A stretch of 64,000 bases of DNA from JASSUD01 sp031963225. GTDB lineage: Bacteria; Pseudomonadota; Gammaproteobacteria; Burkholderiales; Burkholderiaceae. Shown piece after piece: positions 35,947-44,962 of this stretch. The translations under genes and the position numbers were made by a program. The notes under the pieces are model-generated. The model was not told where the DNA came from and did no database searches. It was given only the letters and a program-made list of their open reading frames with translations. Numbering within the stretch: the first letter of the stretch is position 1; every line of letters begins with the position of its first letter. The stretch lies in assembly GCA_031963225.1 (NCBI GenBank), contig JASSUD010000001.1, forward strand, positions 1 through 64,000. Direction: 5' to 3'.

Positions 35947-36429
35947 TTATGCAGTGAGCAGCAAAGGTCTTCTTGTACTAGAGGCAGTGGATTTTTTCTA
36001 ATTCATTTCGTGTTGTTTATGTAATAACTGCATTTTTTGAAGTCGATTCTCTGCTTCTGTAAGCATAGCTGGTTGTATATGTTCATATACTAGATCCACA
36101 GATTTTAAAAATAAAAATGGAAACGCAATAAGCACAATAAAAATTAAAGCAGGTCCTAGAATTGGAAGTGAAAATACTGTCTCTGGAATAATTCCAATAA
36201 TAGTCGGAAAGATTATTAAGGCAGTTATGAATGATACAGTCCAACTTTTAAAGTGGTGATATGGATCTTCATATTTTCTAAGGTTAATTATCCCGTCTTT
36301 TAATACCTCTTCCGTGATTATTTCATTATTGGAGATATAAGGTTCATGCGATAAAAATGAGGTCGTGGTATTCCTCCATACATAATTGCATACAGAAGGA
36401 GAGGACCAGTTTGAAGTAAAAGTAAACAC
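35947..36429 (-). pseudogene. Small 2-TM protein, family C copy 2, with in-frame amber codon
   Basis: Starting at GTG 36429 (AGGTGAAC upstream), 143 residues are encoded up to a TAG at 35998-36000 after HKQHEMN. The same frame continues beyond the stop for 16 residues (KKSTASSTRRPLLLTA) to TAA at 35947-35949. That continuation matches the tail conserved in paralogues, so the TAG is probably a recent point mutation of a sense codon, or less likely a read-through site. The body has the W-S-S-P-x-x-x-N-Y-V-W-R-N-T-T box and two membrane helices. Confidence 0.7.
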
Positions 36430-36540
36430 TTATAGTTCACCTGACAATAAAAAATAGGAGACATTTCAGATGGAAAGGGAGCGTAATAGAAAGCGCTGGA
36501 GAAATATGCTGTTTTCCGATGTGGTATGCCCATTTGCCTT

Positions 36541-38058
36541 CTAGCTCAAGTTACGAAAAATTTTGAACTGTTCAGGTTCTCTTAAGATAGGAGCGATTAA
36601 CTTACAGTCCAATATGCCTCTTATAGGAGTAATTTTCCATATATGCTTTTTTTCCCCTACGATCTGTAATGTATTATGGTCCCAGCTTATATTTTGGATA
36701 ATTCCTAATAGAGGATCTACCGGTTTTTTCTGGAATGCTCCAGATTCTGTGGATAGTAATAAGATGGTCGTATTTCCTTCAAGCACAGCAAGCCAGCGTT
36801 CACAAGGAGAAAATTTGAATTGAACATTCTGAGCCGGTGTTAATGCAAAATGGCTTTGGACTCTTGCATGCTTATGGGAGTAAAGCCATATCGTGGCAGT
36901 TTGAGCACTGCCTTTGGCATTCATCTCCGCTAAGAGCAGCCATTTTCCTTGGGGAGACACTGTGAGCTCGGTTATAGATGTGGGTTTATTTGCTATAGAG
37001 GACGCTTTTGAGTCAGTAGATTCGCAAGGCTCTATGCTTTTTTCAAGTTTGCCTGTTTTAGTCGACCATTGTTTAATGGTTTTTCCGTCTATTACAGTAA
37101 AAAAATGTTTTTTATCTGCTGAAAAGGCACTGGATGAAACGGTGCCTTTAATATGCATCACTTTAGCGGGTTGCGGTTTGATTTCTGCGCGGGTGGGTTC
37201 AAATCGTAGGGTTATGCGTTGGTAGGCGGCGTCTTCTGCTTCCTCTGCTGACGCTAGCATTTCTATTTCTTCTTGCGCTTGCAGCCTTGGCTCATGCACC
37301 TGAGGGGATGGGGCTGGCTGAAGCAAACTATTTTTAAGGAGGTCAGATTGTTCAAATTTATTTTTGGCTAAAATTCCTCTTGCACCTACTGCCCCCAGTG
37401 CTATTAGAGCAGTTGCCGAGGTAGTTACCCATATTGGCGCTATTAAAACTGTGCCTATCTTCCATATTACACCTTTCAATAGCATACCTTTTAATACCGC
37501 AACCTCCCCTGCTGCTGTTGCGATAGTTGCCAAACCAGAAATTTCTGCCGCCCTTTCTAGCGAATTAATAAATGCATTTTTCCACGCCAATACCTCAGCT
37601 TGCTCCGCACGCAATGCTTTCACTGCGTGTGACGAAAGCATTTCTACATGAGGAAGCATAAGATACTGACTCTGTGCGCAAAACGTAAATTCTTCGCATC
37701 CTTCCCCTGAAAACTGTTTCACAGGCCCTTCTGAATCAGCAGGTTTACATATAATTTCTTTTTCCGCATTACGCCAAGCATGCCATTTACCGTCTAGGGA
37801 TATTTCCTGCGGTTCTATTTCAGGTTCTGGTGCGGGTTTTGAAACGACGGGGGGCGTTTTAAGGAGCGGTAAGAGGCCGGTATTCAGGTTATTTTCTAAT
37901 TCAGTGAAAGCAGTGGTGTTGTCTGGTGCTTCTCTGTGCTGAATTTTTGCCTGTCCTATAAACGTTCCAATGGTGTTTTTCGCTACTCTTTGCTCCATAT
38001 TGAGCGGAGACGGTGGAGCGTTGGTAGCTTGTACAGAAGAGGATGGTCCAATATTCAC
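36541..38058 (-). CDS. Membrane-anchored beta-propeller protein, family D copy 1
   Basis: I set the start at the GTG at 38058 (AGGAG 6 bases upstream), because all three paralogues share AGGAGAAATA-GTG-AATATTGG; the frame upstream (MIKTAVWLL) is not shared. The protein (505 aa) begins V-N-I-G-P-S-S-S-V-Q-A-T. It then has a blade-like segment (ISLDGKWHAWRNAEKEIICK, preceded by PQE), a membrane region (LLKGVIWKIGTVLIAPIWVT; SATALIALGAVGARGIL) and a C-terminal WD-like domain (FSADKKHFFTVIDGKTIKQW, LTVSPQGKWLLLAEM, FSPCERWLAVLEGN). The last part resembles the end of the NACHT protein. Family C genes follow on the same strand. Function unknown. Confidence 0.78.
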   Translation of the reverse strand: MNIGPSSSVQATNAPPSPLNMEQRVAKNTIGTFIGQAKIQHREAPDNTTAFTELENNLNTGLLPLLKTPPVVSKPAPEPEIEPQEISLDGKWHAWRNAEKEIICKPADSEGPVKQFSGEGCEEFTFCAQSQYLMLPHVEMLSSHAVKALRAEQAEVLAWKNAFINSLERAAEISGLATIATAAGEVAVLKGMLLKGVIWKIGTVLIAPIWVTTSATALIALGAVGARGILAKNKFEQSDLLKNSLLQPAPSPQVHEPRLQAQEEIEMLASAEEAEDAAYQRITLRFEPTRAEIKPQPAKVMHIKGTVSSSAFSADKKHFFTVIDGKTIKQWSTKTGKLEKSIEPCESTDSKASSIANKPTSITELTVSPQGKWLLLAEMNAKGSAQTATIWLYSHKHARVQSHFALTPAQNVQFKFSPCERWLAVLEGNTTILLLSTESGAFQKKPVDPLLGIIQNISWDHNTLQIVGEKKHIWKITPIRGILDCKLIAPILREPEQFKIFRNLS

Positions 38059-38270
38059 TATTTCTCCTATTTTTGAAAGAAAGGGAAGAAATACAGATGA
38101 TGAGTAGAAAAGTACGATAAGTAACCAAACCGCGGTTTTTATCATTAAAAGAAGTCCGTGCTACTAGTGTTTTTTACGGATATTTTTCTTAAGAAATGGG
38201 CTTAAAAATAGGGTTTCTACTGTCTGCTTTGAAATTGCCGTTGATAGAACCCTTTTACACGGGCATCTTG

Positions 38271-38310
38271 GTAGGTTGGTGGTGACAAAGGAACCCCAAC
38301 ATGCACAACA
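38271..38310 (+). repeat. REP unit, forward
   Basis: GTAGGTTGGTGGTGACAAAG then GAACCCCAACATGCACAAC; solitary REP upstream of the remnant at 38360. Confidence 0.85.
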
Positions 38311-38359
38311 CTTACTTTTAATCTTTGCGCTCGGCCTATCAGCGACTTGCGTAATATCA

Positions 38360-38509
38360 GTTAATAAAAAAGCAGATGGCCTCGTAGAGCGATTTAATGA
38401 GATTGAATAGCGTTTCACTAAAATTGAAGCAGGCATTGAGCTACTTTTGAAGCAAGCTGGCTTACAGCCTCCGACAAATCCACAGCCACGAGTAGAGAAC
38501 CCTGCATAA
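38360..38509 (+). pseudogene. Remnant of a coiled-coil protein gene (3' end)
   Basis: Read from 38360, the frame gives VNKKADGLVERFNEIE, an internal TAG, then RFTKIEAGIELLLKQAGLQP and a Pro-rich end at TAA 38507-38509. The heptad pattern and the ending resemble the tail of the gene at 31352 (VDRTNQLLEQFLLGLQ). An intrinsic terminator follows, supporting a former gene end. Confidence 0.5.
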
Positions 38510-38541
38510 GGATTTTCCTCTTCCTAAACAGATAGAAATAG

Positions 38542-38577
38542 TGCCCCACTCACTCAGCATGTTTGGGGCATTTTTTT
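38542..38577 (+). terminator. Intrinsic terminator
   Basis: TGCCCC pairs with GGGGCA across an 18-20 base loop (ACTCACTCAGCATGTTT), followed by seven T. The same sequence, slightly diverged, occurs at 45329-45368. Confidence 0.75.
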
Positions 38578-38657
38578 GATGTTTTTACTTGGTATGCGAT
38601 AGAGAAGTATTTATGCATAAGTATTCTATAAACTAAAAAATTAAGGGTATAAATGGA

Positions 38658-38686
38658 TAGGTCTGTAGAGGCAGTTCACGTTATAT
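38658..38686 (+). promoter_or_regulatory. Island promoter, copy 2
   Basis: TAGGTC (38658-38663) and TTATAT (38681-38686), 17-base spacer. It starts a leader of about 200 bp (with AAGGAG...CTCCTT hairpin) that is repeated at 43183-43395 and leads to the decayed family A gene at 38871. Confidence 0.6.
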
Positions 38687-38870
38687 ATGCGTTTTAGTAA
38701 TTGTAAGATTGCGATGACGCCTAAAAGGAGAAGGTTAGATCAACTCCTTCCCTTCCGTATTGAAATTCCATTCAGTTCAGCACCTTCTCGGGCTGCCAAT
38801 TTTTAATACGATCCATCTCTATTTATACAATCCATTTTTTGCCGCCACCTAGTAGCTATGCGGAGATAGT

Positions 38871-39190
38871 ATGCGTTTTTTATACCTTTTATATCAGCAC
38901 GCTGTACCGTTATCAATGGCTAAATTCATGCTGCAGAAATTAACCATGAAGAAAATTGAAAAATGGGATCACAGTGCACTAAAAGGTAATCATGCTCTTA
39001 TTGAAATAGTGAACACTGTTCATGAAGAGCCTGTATATCAGCGAATTGTACTGGTAGGGCGCTCACGGATTTAAAAATTCGGCTGACGGTATTATTGTTC
39101 TGCACGATAAATTTTGCTATTTTTGCTTTTGACTGTCTTCCTATTTTGTGCCCCAATTCTTGAAGTGTTGATTTTCATTATAAAAGCGTA
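38871..39190 (+). pseudogene. Decayed family A small 2-TM gene
   Basis: The first frame (38871-39074) reads to EEPVYQRI, then loses frame by a small deletion relative to the copy at 33420. The DNA from 39052 to 39190 (GGGCGCTCACGGATTTAAAA onwards) still matches the membrane-helix part of that gene base by base. The N-terminus differs from copy 1 and resembles copy 3 at 44963. Confidence 0.75.
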
Positions 39191-39264
39191 GTAATCAGCT
39201 TATCGGCCGCAAGGAATATAAAAGCCTATTTAAAATTTCTCGGCTCGCATCCGTTGGGATGCCT

Positions 39265-39831
39265 CTATGCTCTTCCTGAAAAAATACGAGTCAATAATAA
39301 TGATGATGATGATGTTTTACCCATTAGACTTAGCTTACTGTTTATTTTATTGTTACCTTTAACCACATCTACCAGTGCTTTGACATCTTGCGTTAGATAA
39401 TGATTCTGCCTATCTTGAATTCCTCGCTCAATTTCTACAAGTGCAAGCTTTTTCTTTAAAGCTTTAATCTCTAGATTTTTATCTTCAAGCTCTTGACGTA
39501 AAGTTTCGTAATCTTCTCTAAGCTGCTCGCTAATTTCTGTAACGCTACCATTGAAAAAATCATCAAGGCGACCCAAATGAGTAATAGTAATCTCTTCCGT
39601 TTCAATATTTACCTCTAAATTACTGTTTTCAATCGATGCTGTCTGTACTTTTTGGGCTATGTTTTCTCGGCTATCGCTTCCAGCTGCTGCTTTAGCTGCA
39701 GCAGCAGCTTGTATTTCTTGCTGTTCAAGGTCGGCTTGCGCAGAAAAGTTTTCACGTAGATTTTCCAATCTGCCTATCATTTGTGAATATGAAGGTGTCA
39801 TTTGAGATGATGAATTATTCACTAGTATCAT
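39265..39831 (-). CDS. Coiled-coil protein (188 aa)
   Basis: The ATG at 39831 has AGGAG 7 bases upstream. The protein starts M-I-L-V-N-N-S-S-S-Q, has an Ala-rich helix (AAAAAKAAAGSDSREN), an acidic segment, then a clear coiled coil (QLREDYETLRQELEDKNLEI, KALKKKLALVEIERGIQDRQ). It ends in a Ser-rich tail. No membrane helix and no family recognised. It sits between the decayed family A copy and the family C remnant. Confidence 0.6.
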   Translation of the reverse strand: MILVNNSSSQMTPSYSQMIGRLENLRENFSAQADLEQQEIQAAAAAKAAAGSDSRENIAQKVQTASIENSNLEVNIETEEITITHLGRLDDFFNGSVTEISEQLREDYETLRQELEDKNLEIKALKKKLALVEIERGIQDRQNHYLTQDVKALVDVVKGNNKINSKLSLMGKTSSSSLLLTRIFSGRA

Positions 39832-40113
39832 TTTCTTCTCCTGTCAATATGGGATATTGCATTGTGTATAAAGGGGAAATTTATGATAAATGCTTAATAT
39901 AAATATATATGGCTTTTTATCTATTATTTCTTATGTGTTCACACTTATATTTAACGATAAATTAAAAAAATTACTCTCGTATCATTAGCTACAGAAAATA
40001 AATTGGGGGATCTCAAGAATAAAGTGCAACATGTTTAGCCAAATGAGTTTTCTGTAATTTTTGAGTCAAAGCTTGTTCAGCAGAGAGCGAGCCTAAAGTT
40101 TGGCGCAGTCTAC
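39832..40113. other. AT-rich intergenic stretch
   Basis: No gene, repeat or strong hairpin seen; it should contain the promoter of the coiled-coil gene at 39265-39831 on the minus strand. Confidence 0.35.
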
Positions 40114-40260
40114 TAAAGCTGAAAAGCAATATATTGTATGAATCCATGAATATTCAAGATGCTAATTTAGTTGTGCAATGCCATTTTCTAATACACTTTC
40201 TGTGAGCACTTCCTCCTCAGAAATATAGAGGCCATGCGATATAAATATTGCACTATTTAT
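40114..40260 (-). pseudogene. Truncated family C gene remnant
   Basis: Translated on the minus strand this reads FISHGLYISEEEVLTESVLE, then N-G-I-A-Q-L-N, a TAG and HLEYSWIHTI. It corresponds to the N-terminal third of the copy at 40819 (FISHAPYISEEEVLTESVLE). The upstream flank also matches that gene's flank. It is therefore a duplicated, decayed copy. Confidence 0.75.
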
Positions 40261-40333
40261 ATAGGAAAAGATATTTTATTCTTTGCAGAATGCTCAGAGT
40301 ATAGAGACTTTCGAAAGCTGCAAACCAGCTATT

Positions 40334-40816
40334 TTATGTAGTGAGAAGCAAAAGCCGTCTCTGAATAGAAGTATGGGAATTTCTGTGAGCATCTATTTTA
40401 TATTCCGCAGCGAGCCATTCCATTTGTCTGAGTCTATTTCTTGCTGCATCAATTAATTCTCGTGCTTGTAAAAGTATGATGAATACGGGGGCTGAAAATA
40501 AGATTGGCAGCCCAAGCAGTATAAATATAAATATAAGTCCTCCTATACTTGAGCTTGAAAATACTGTAGGAGGAATTATCAGAAAAGCCGTTGATACGGA
40601 TATAAAAGAGGCTAATAATGACAAGGTTGATGCGGTATAAGCCCATGAATTTGTATAGTATTCATTGAGTTTTGCGATGCCATTTTTTAACGCGCTTTCC
40701 GTGAGCACTTCATCCTCAGGGATATAGGGGCTATGCGATATAAATGAAGACGTTGTATTTCTCCATAGATATTCGCATACAGAAGGTGAATGCCAATGTG
40801 AAGTAAAAGTAAACAC
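40334..40816 (-). CDS. Small 2-TM protein, family C copy 3
   Basis: Starts at GTG 40816, two bases after the stop of the preceding gene, so translation is probably coupled. The 160-residue product has the family box FTSHWHSPSVCEYLWRNTTS, E-V-L-T-E-S-A-L-K-N-G-I-x-x-L-N-E-Y, two membrane helices (STLSLLASFISVSTAFLIIP; GGLIFIFILLGLPILFSAP) and the tail IQRRLLLLTT. It belongs to the second propeller module. Function unknown. Confidence 0.72.
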   Translation of the reverse strand: MFTFTSHWHSPSVCEYLWRNTTSSFISHSPYIPEDEVLTESALKNGIAKLNEYYTNSWAYTASTLSLLASFISVSTAFLIIPPTVFSSSSIGGLIFIFILLGLPILFSAPVFIILLQARELIDAARNRLRQMEWLAAEYKIDAHRNSHTSIQRRLLLLTT

Positions 40817-40818
40817 GA

Positions 40819-41313
40819 TTATGCCATTAAATAAAAAGGATTGTTTCTAACAGAAGTGTTTGGTGGGTTTTGAAAGTCCATTCTATGTTGTTTAGATAGA
40901 AGCTGTACTTGGTGGAGTCGATTATCTGCTTCATTAAGTAATTCTGCTACATGTAAAAGTATAATAATTTGAGGTATCCAAAATAAAATTGGCAGCCCAA
41001 TCAGCACAAATAGAAATAAAAGTATTCCAATATTTGAATGCATAAATACTGCGGTAGGGATGGTTATAAAAGCAGTTGGCATAGCTATAAAAGAGGCCAA
41101 AGCTGAAAAGCAAGACGTTGTATGAATCCATGAATCTTTAAGATACTCATTTAGTTGTGTAATGCCATTTTCTAATACACTTTCTGTGAGCACTTCCTCC
41201 TCAGAGATATAGGGGGCATGTGATATAAACGAAGAAGTAGTCTTTCTCCATAGATATTCGCATATAGAAGGTGAAGACCAATGTGAAGTGGGAATAAACA
41301 CTATTGCACCCAT
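40819..41313 (-). CDS. Small 2-TM protein, family C copy 4
   Basis: The ATG at 41313 gives 164 residues; a GTG at 41301 would match the start used by the paralogues and may be the true one. It shows TSHWSSPSICEYLWRKTTSS, EEEVLTESVLENGITQLNEY and two membrane helices (FSALASFIAMPTAFITIPTA; ILLFLFVLIGLPILFWIPQI). Its tail (VRNNPFYLMA) is diverged from RRPLLLTA. It lies directly upstream of copy 3 and downstream of the propeller gene at 41436. Confidence 0.7.
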   Translation of the reverse strand: MGAIVFIPTSHWSSPSICEYLWRKTTSSFISHAPYISEEEVLTESVLENGITQLNEYLKDSWIHTTSCFSALASFIAMPTAFITIPTAVFMHSNIGILLFLFVLIGLPILFWIPQIIILLHVAELLNEADNRLHQVQLLSKQHRMDFQNPPNTSVRNNPFYLMA

Positions 41314-41435
41314 TACATAGGAAAAGATATTTTATTATTTGCAGGAGCGCAGAATAGAGAGGGCTGGAACGAAAAAGCATGCATATATAAATGCATAACA
41401 TTTATATATGCATTTTAGTCCTTTCTTAGCTTAAA

Positions 41436-42881
41436 TTATGAAAGCATGCTATATCTTAGGGTTCCGCGTGATAGGGGAGGTATGAGTTGTGCGTGCAGTG
41501 CATCCCCCACCGAAATAATTCTCCATACGCGATGGTTTGCGCCTACAACCTGCAGTTCATTATTTTCCCAGCGTATGTGTTGAATAGGCATTAATGCCGC
41601 ATCTAAACGTGTGCTTTGAAATTCTCCGGATTCCGTGGTTAGGTGTAAGAGAGTGTTTCCTCCTTCAAGCACGGCAAGCCAGCGCTCACAGGGAGAGAAT
41701 TCAAATTGAACGCCATTAGTGGTCGCCAATTCAAAATGGCTTTGCATTCTTGCGTGTTTACGGGAGTAGAGCCACATTTTGGCGCTGTGGTTGGTGCTTT
41801 GGGTATCTACCTCCACTAAGAGCAGCCATTTCCCTTTAGGCGAAACTTTGAGTTCAGTGATAGAGGTAGGCTTATTGGCTGTAGAAGATACGGCTGCATC
41901 AACAGGCTGGCAGGGTTCAATGCTCTTTTCAAGTTTGCCAGTTTTGGTAGACCATTGTTTAATGGTTTTTTCATCTATGACGGTAAAAAAATGTTTTTTG
42001 TCGGCTGAAAAGGCAGTGGAAGAGACATTGCCTTTAATATGTATGATTCTAGGTGCTTGAGGCTTTATTTCTGCGCGCGTGGGCTCAAAATGCAAGGTTA
42101 TGCGCTGGTAGATTTCTTTATCTGTGGACGCTTGCGCTAGCATTTCTAATTCCTCTTCTGCTTGCGGGCTCTTTTTTTGCTGGGGTTGCGTATTTACAAG
42201 AAGTTCTAGCTTTTCATTTTTTTGCTTTTTTAAAAGATTTCTACTGCTTATGGTTCCTACTACTGCTAGAGCGGTTGCTGGTGCACTTACCCATATCGGC
42301 GTTACCAACAGGGTACCTAGTTTGATTGCGAACCCTTTTAATAATGCCCCTTGGATAATAGCAATGTCTGCCCCTGCAATTGCTACACTGAAGGAGCCGG
42401 ATAAAAAAGTCGCTATATTTTTGAAAGTATCTATATCGTTCAATAACTCCCTTTGCTCCGCCTGCAATACGCTTACTTCTTCCTGCGAAAGGGTTTTTAC
42501 CTCGGGTCGGATGAGATATTGGCTCTTTGCGCAGAAAGTAAACTCTTTACATCCTTCCCCTGCAAACAGTTTCACCGGTCCTTTTGCATAAACCGGCTTG
42601 CATATAATGTCTCCTCCTTCATCGCGCCAGGCTAGCCATTTACCATCTGGCGATATTTCTTGCTGTCTGAGGTCTGTTGGCTCAGACGGAGGAAATAGCC
42701 CTGCTATAAAGTCATCTGCCAGCTCAGTTAGGCTGTCATCATTACCTGCGGGCTCTCTTGCTAGAATTCTTTCCCGTCCTAAATAGGTTTCGAAGAAGGT
42801 TCTCGCTTCCCGTCGACGCATATGCGCGTCAGTCTGGTGAGAGCTTGTGGCTTGTACGGAAGAAGAGTTTCCAATATTCAC
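41436..42881 (-). CDS. Membrane-anchored beta-propeller protein, family D copy 2
   Basis: Starts at GTG 42881 after AGGAG. The 481 residues begin with N-I-G-N-S-S-S-V-Q-A-T-S-S. A blade-like segment follows (ISPDGKWLAWRDEGGDIICK), then two membrane helices (GFAIKLGTLLVTPIWVSAPA; TALAVVGTISS) and a WD-like C-terminal domain (FSADKKHFFTVIDEKTIKQW; KVSPKGKWLLLVEV; FSPCERWLAVLEGG; W-E-N-N-E-L-Q-V-V-G). It is very similar to the copies at 36541 and 47515. The family C pair follows on the same strand. Function unknown. Confidence 0.8.
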   Translation of the reverse strand: MNIGNSSSVQATSSHQTDAHMRRREARTFFETYLGRERILAREPAGNDDSLTELADDFIAGLFPPSEPTDLRQQEISPDGKWLAWRDEGGDIICKPVYAKGPVKLFAGEGCKEFTFCAKSQYLIRPEVKTLSQEEVSVLQAEQRELLNDIDTFKNIATFLSGSFSVAIAGADIAIIQGALLKGFAIKLGTLLVTPIWVSAPATALAVVGTISSRNLLKKQKNEKLELLVNTQPQQKKSPQAEEELEMLAQASTDKEIYQRITLHFEPTRAEIKPQAPRIIHIKGNVSSTAFSADKKHFFTVIDEKTIKQWSTKTGKLEKSIEPCQPVDAAVSSTANKPTSITELKVSPKGKWLLLVEVDTQSTNHSAKMWLYSRKHARMQSHFELATTNGVQFEFSPCERWLAVLEGGNTLLHLTTESGEFQSTRLDAALMPIQHIRWENNELQVVGANHRVWRIISVGDALHAQLIPPLSRGTLRYSMLS

Positions 42882-43549
42882 TATTTCTCCTGATTGAAGA
42901 AAGGGAGGGAAGACAGCGGTAGATGCAAAAACGCTGTCGGTTGTTGAACCCGGCTTTCTACCATTCAGAAGCAGATTTGCTACTACAGTTTATAACTGAT
43001 AATTTTTCTTGCATGCGCTATTTTTTTAAAATGCTGGTTTAGGCTGCTTTTTTTATGACTACCCTTTTTACCTTATTTTTTGCTGCCTCATTTTGATATT
43101 TTTTTATAGGCTAAGGTGTGCCTACACAAAAAAATAAAAATATATTTTCTCTATATCCCGAAAAACTCAGGCTATAAATGGATAGGTGTGTAGAGGTAGT
43201 TCACGTTATATACGTGTTTTTGTAATTGTAAGATTGCGGTGATGCCTAAAAGGAGAAGGTTAGATCAACTCCTTCAGTATTGAAATTCCACTCAATTCAG
43301 CGCCTCCTCGGGCTGCCAATTTTTAATACGATCCATCCCTATTTATACAATTCATTGAATTTTGCTGCTGCCTAGTAGCTAGGCGGCGATAGCTAGACAA
43401 ACTAGCCATTTTTCTAAGCTAGGGCACTTACTCTAAATCAGGGATGAGTTTGCGTTAGAGCACTCGAATCAAAGACCGATAGCCAGGTTAGTTAGGAGCA
43501 GCCGTCTGTCTTAAATTAGAGGGCAATTTACCCAAAGCTCATCAATCCA
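42882..43549. other. Intergenic region with a copied leader whose gene is lost
   Basis: From about 43160 to 43395 the DNA matches the leader at 38636-38870 (promoter, AAGGAG...CTCCTT hairpin, TTTTTAATACGATCCATC) but the family A gene that should follow is absent. The remaining 150 bp up to the RelA/SpoT-like gene show nothing I recognise. Confidence 0.55.
43183..43211 (+). promoter_or_regulatory. Island promoter, copy 3
   Basis: TAGGTG (43183-43188) and TTATAT (43206-43211), 17-base spacer, same leader as copy 2. The next plus-strand gene is the RelA/SpoT-like gene at 43550. Confidence 0.55.
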
Positions 43550-44602
43550 ATGATAAATAAAATAATTGGTGTTCCCGTTTTTAATCGATCCGTCTTGGGC
43601 AATGATCCAATGTATTACGTCAAAAAGGGCAAAGAATGCTTCGACTGGGCCCATCATCAGCACCACAACATGATTGTTGAGACCCAACGTCTGTGCGCTA
43701 AAGTGCAAGATACGCTGAAAAGAGTTATACAGCTTGGAAAGGTTGAGGAAGAGGCGGAGCAGGACGCGTTACGTTATCCGCAATCTTTTTTAGATATATA
43801 TCGAAAAGCGTATCACGCAAAACAAGAAATTGATGCTTTAGCAAAAGAAATTGCGCAATCTATACGTCCTCCTGGAAGAGTTCTTGAAGCGCCGATCAAA
43901 TCAAAGCAAAGAGCAATGGAAAAGATCCATCGCGATTACGGTGGAAATGTAAATAAAATAACGGATCTGGCCAGAAATACTCTTATTGTTGACCCTAGAA
44001 ATTTTAGGAAAGTATGCGAAAAACTGAAAGCACGGGGGGCCCGGCTCAAGGTATTGTTAGAAGAGAACGTACCGTCTGGCTATAGCGGGATTAATGCAAC
44101 GCTGACCACCCAAACAGGGCTCATTGCGGAGGTCAAGATTAATTCCCCTCAGATGATTTATACGGAAGTTCCAAAAAATAAAGCGAAAGAAGTTTTGGGT
44201 GAGAAGCTTTTTTGCAAAATCGATCAATGGGCGAGAGTGCACGGGTTCCGTGCTGGAGAAGGTCATAAACTATACGAAAAACTACGGGCGCTAGGATCGC
44301 AAGACACAGATAAAAAATCTAAAATTGAGAAAAAGAGTCAGCGTTACTATTTCCAGATAAGAAATATGCCCTTGCGTTTTCAAGACGGAACAAGAATTTA
44401 CAGAAATGAGCATGAGCAGGCAATGAAAAAGATCATAGAGGGCTCAGCGCAACTACAAGAAGGCCGATCTTCTCCTCGGCCGGCAGGCTCCTTCATGCTG
44501 CGGAAATCACGTAGCAATGGACATACTCCACTAATAACCAAACAAAATTTGCGCGCAAGCTTGGATTGGTCCCTTACATTACCAGACACAGCCATCACTT
44601 AA
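43550..44602 (+). CDS. RelA/SpoT-like nucleotidyltransferase domain protein
   Basis: The 350-residue protein has, in order, a helical N-terminus, IKSKQRAMEKIHRDYGG (residues about 117-133), ITDLARNTLIV (about 137), a loop SGYSGIN (about 175) and the strand-plus-Glu motif AEVKINSPQM (about 193), then GHKLYEKLR (about 238). These match in order the R-x-K-S...K, D-L-x-x-x-R, GYRAIH-like and E-x-Q-I-R-T-like motifs of RelA/SpoT synthetase domains. Such domains transfer pyrophosphate to nucleotides; small versions act as alarmone synthetases or toxins. No hydrolase, TGS or ACT domain is present. The C-terminus is basic and disordered. The start is uncertain, as no ribosome-binding site is seen. 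The domain call is by motif and needs a profile search. Confidence 0.65.
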   Translation: MINKIIGVPVFNRSVLGNDPMYYVKKGKECFDWAHHQHHNMIVETQRLCAKVQDTLKRVIQLGKVEEEAEQDALRYPQSFLDIYRKAYHAKQEIDALAKEIAQSIRPPGRVLEAPIKSKQRAMEKIHRDYGGNVNKITDLARNTLIVDPRNFRKVCEKLKARGARLKVLLEENVPSGYSGINATLTTQTGLIAEVKINSPQMIYTEVPKNKAKEVLGEKLFCKIDQWARVHGFRAGEGHKLYEKLRALGSQDTDKKSKIEKKSQRYYFQIRNMPLRFQDGTRIYRNEHEQAMKKIIEGSAQLQEGRSSPRPAGSFMLRKSRSNGHTPLITKQNLRASLDWSLTLPDTAIT

Positions 44603-44709
44603 AATAGAGCTAAATATATAGCTGTGTTTATGACGGATATGAAATAAGAACAGATAGAAATGCACAAAGAATCCAGCGTTGACACTGACTGCCCCTTGAG
44701 CGGAAAATT

Positions 44710-44859
44710 AACAATGGTGCGGGAGAGGAGGCGGTTGCGGCTTCAGAATTAAAAGTCGCCCTTAAGCAGATCAAAGCATTGCAAAGAATGCTAGTCAAAA
44801 AGACTTTGGAAGCAGGAATTTTGCTCGAAGCGGTGGAATATGGCTGGGTAAAAAACTAA
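44710..44859 (+). pseudogene. IS3-type transposase OrfA remnant
   Basis: The frame reads ASELKVALKQIKALQRMLVK, KKTLEAGILLEAVEYGW, V-K-N and stop. This matches the leucine-zipper end of IS3/IS2-family OrfA proteins (x-x-LQRxLGKKTxExEILKEAVE). Nothing else of the element remains. It abuts the repeated promoter block, so an insertion element may have helped move that block. Confidence 0.6.
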
Positions 44860-44872
44860 GGCTACAAATGGA

Positions 44873-44901
44873 TATACGTATAGAGACGGCTCACGTTATA
44901 T
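44873..44901 (+). promoter_or_regulatory. Island promoter, copy 4
   Basis: TATACG (44873-44878) and TTATAT (44896-44901), 17-base spacer, 61 bp upstream of family A copy 3. The -35 box is the most degraded of the five. Confidence 0.5.
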
Positions 44902-44962
44902 ACGCAGTTCAGTAATTTTTGCTGCTGCCTATGCTGCTGCCTAGTAACTACGCGGAGATAGT

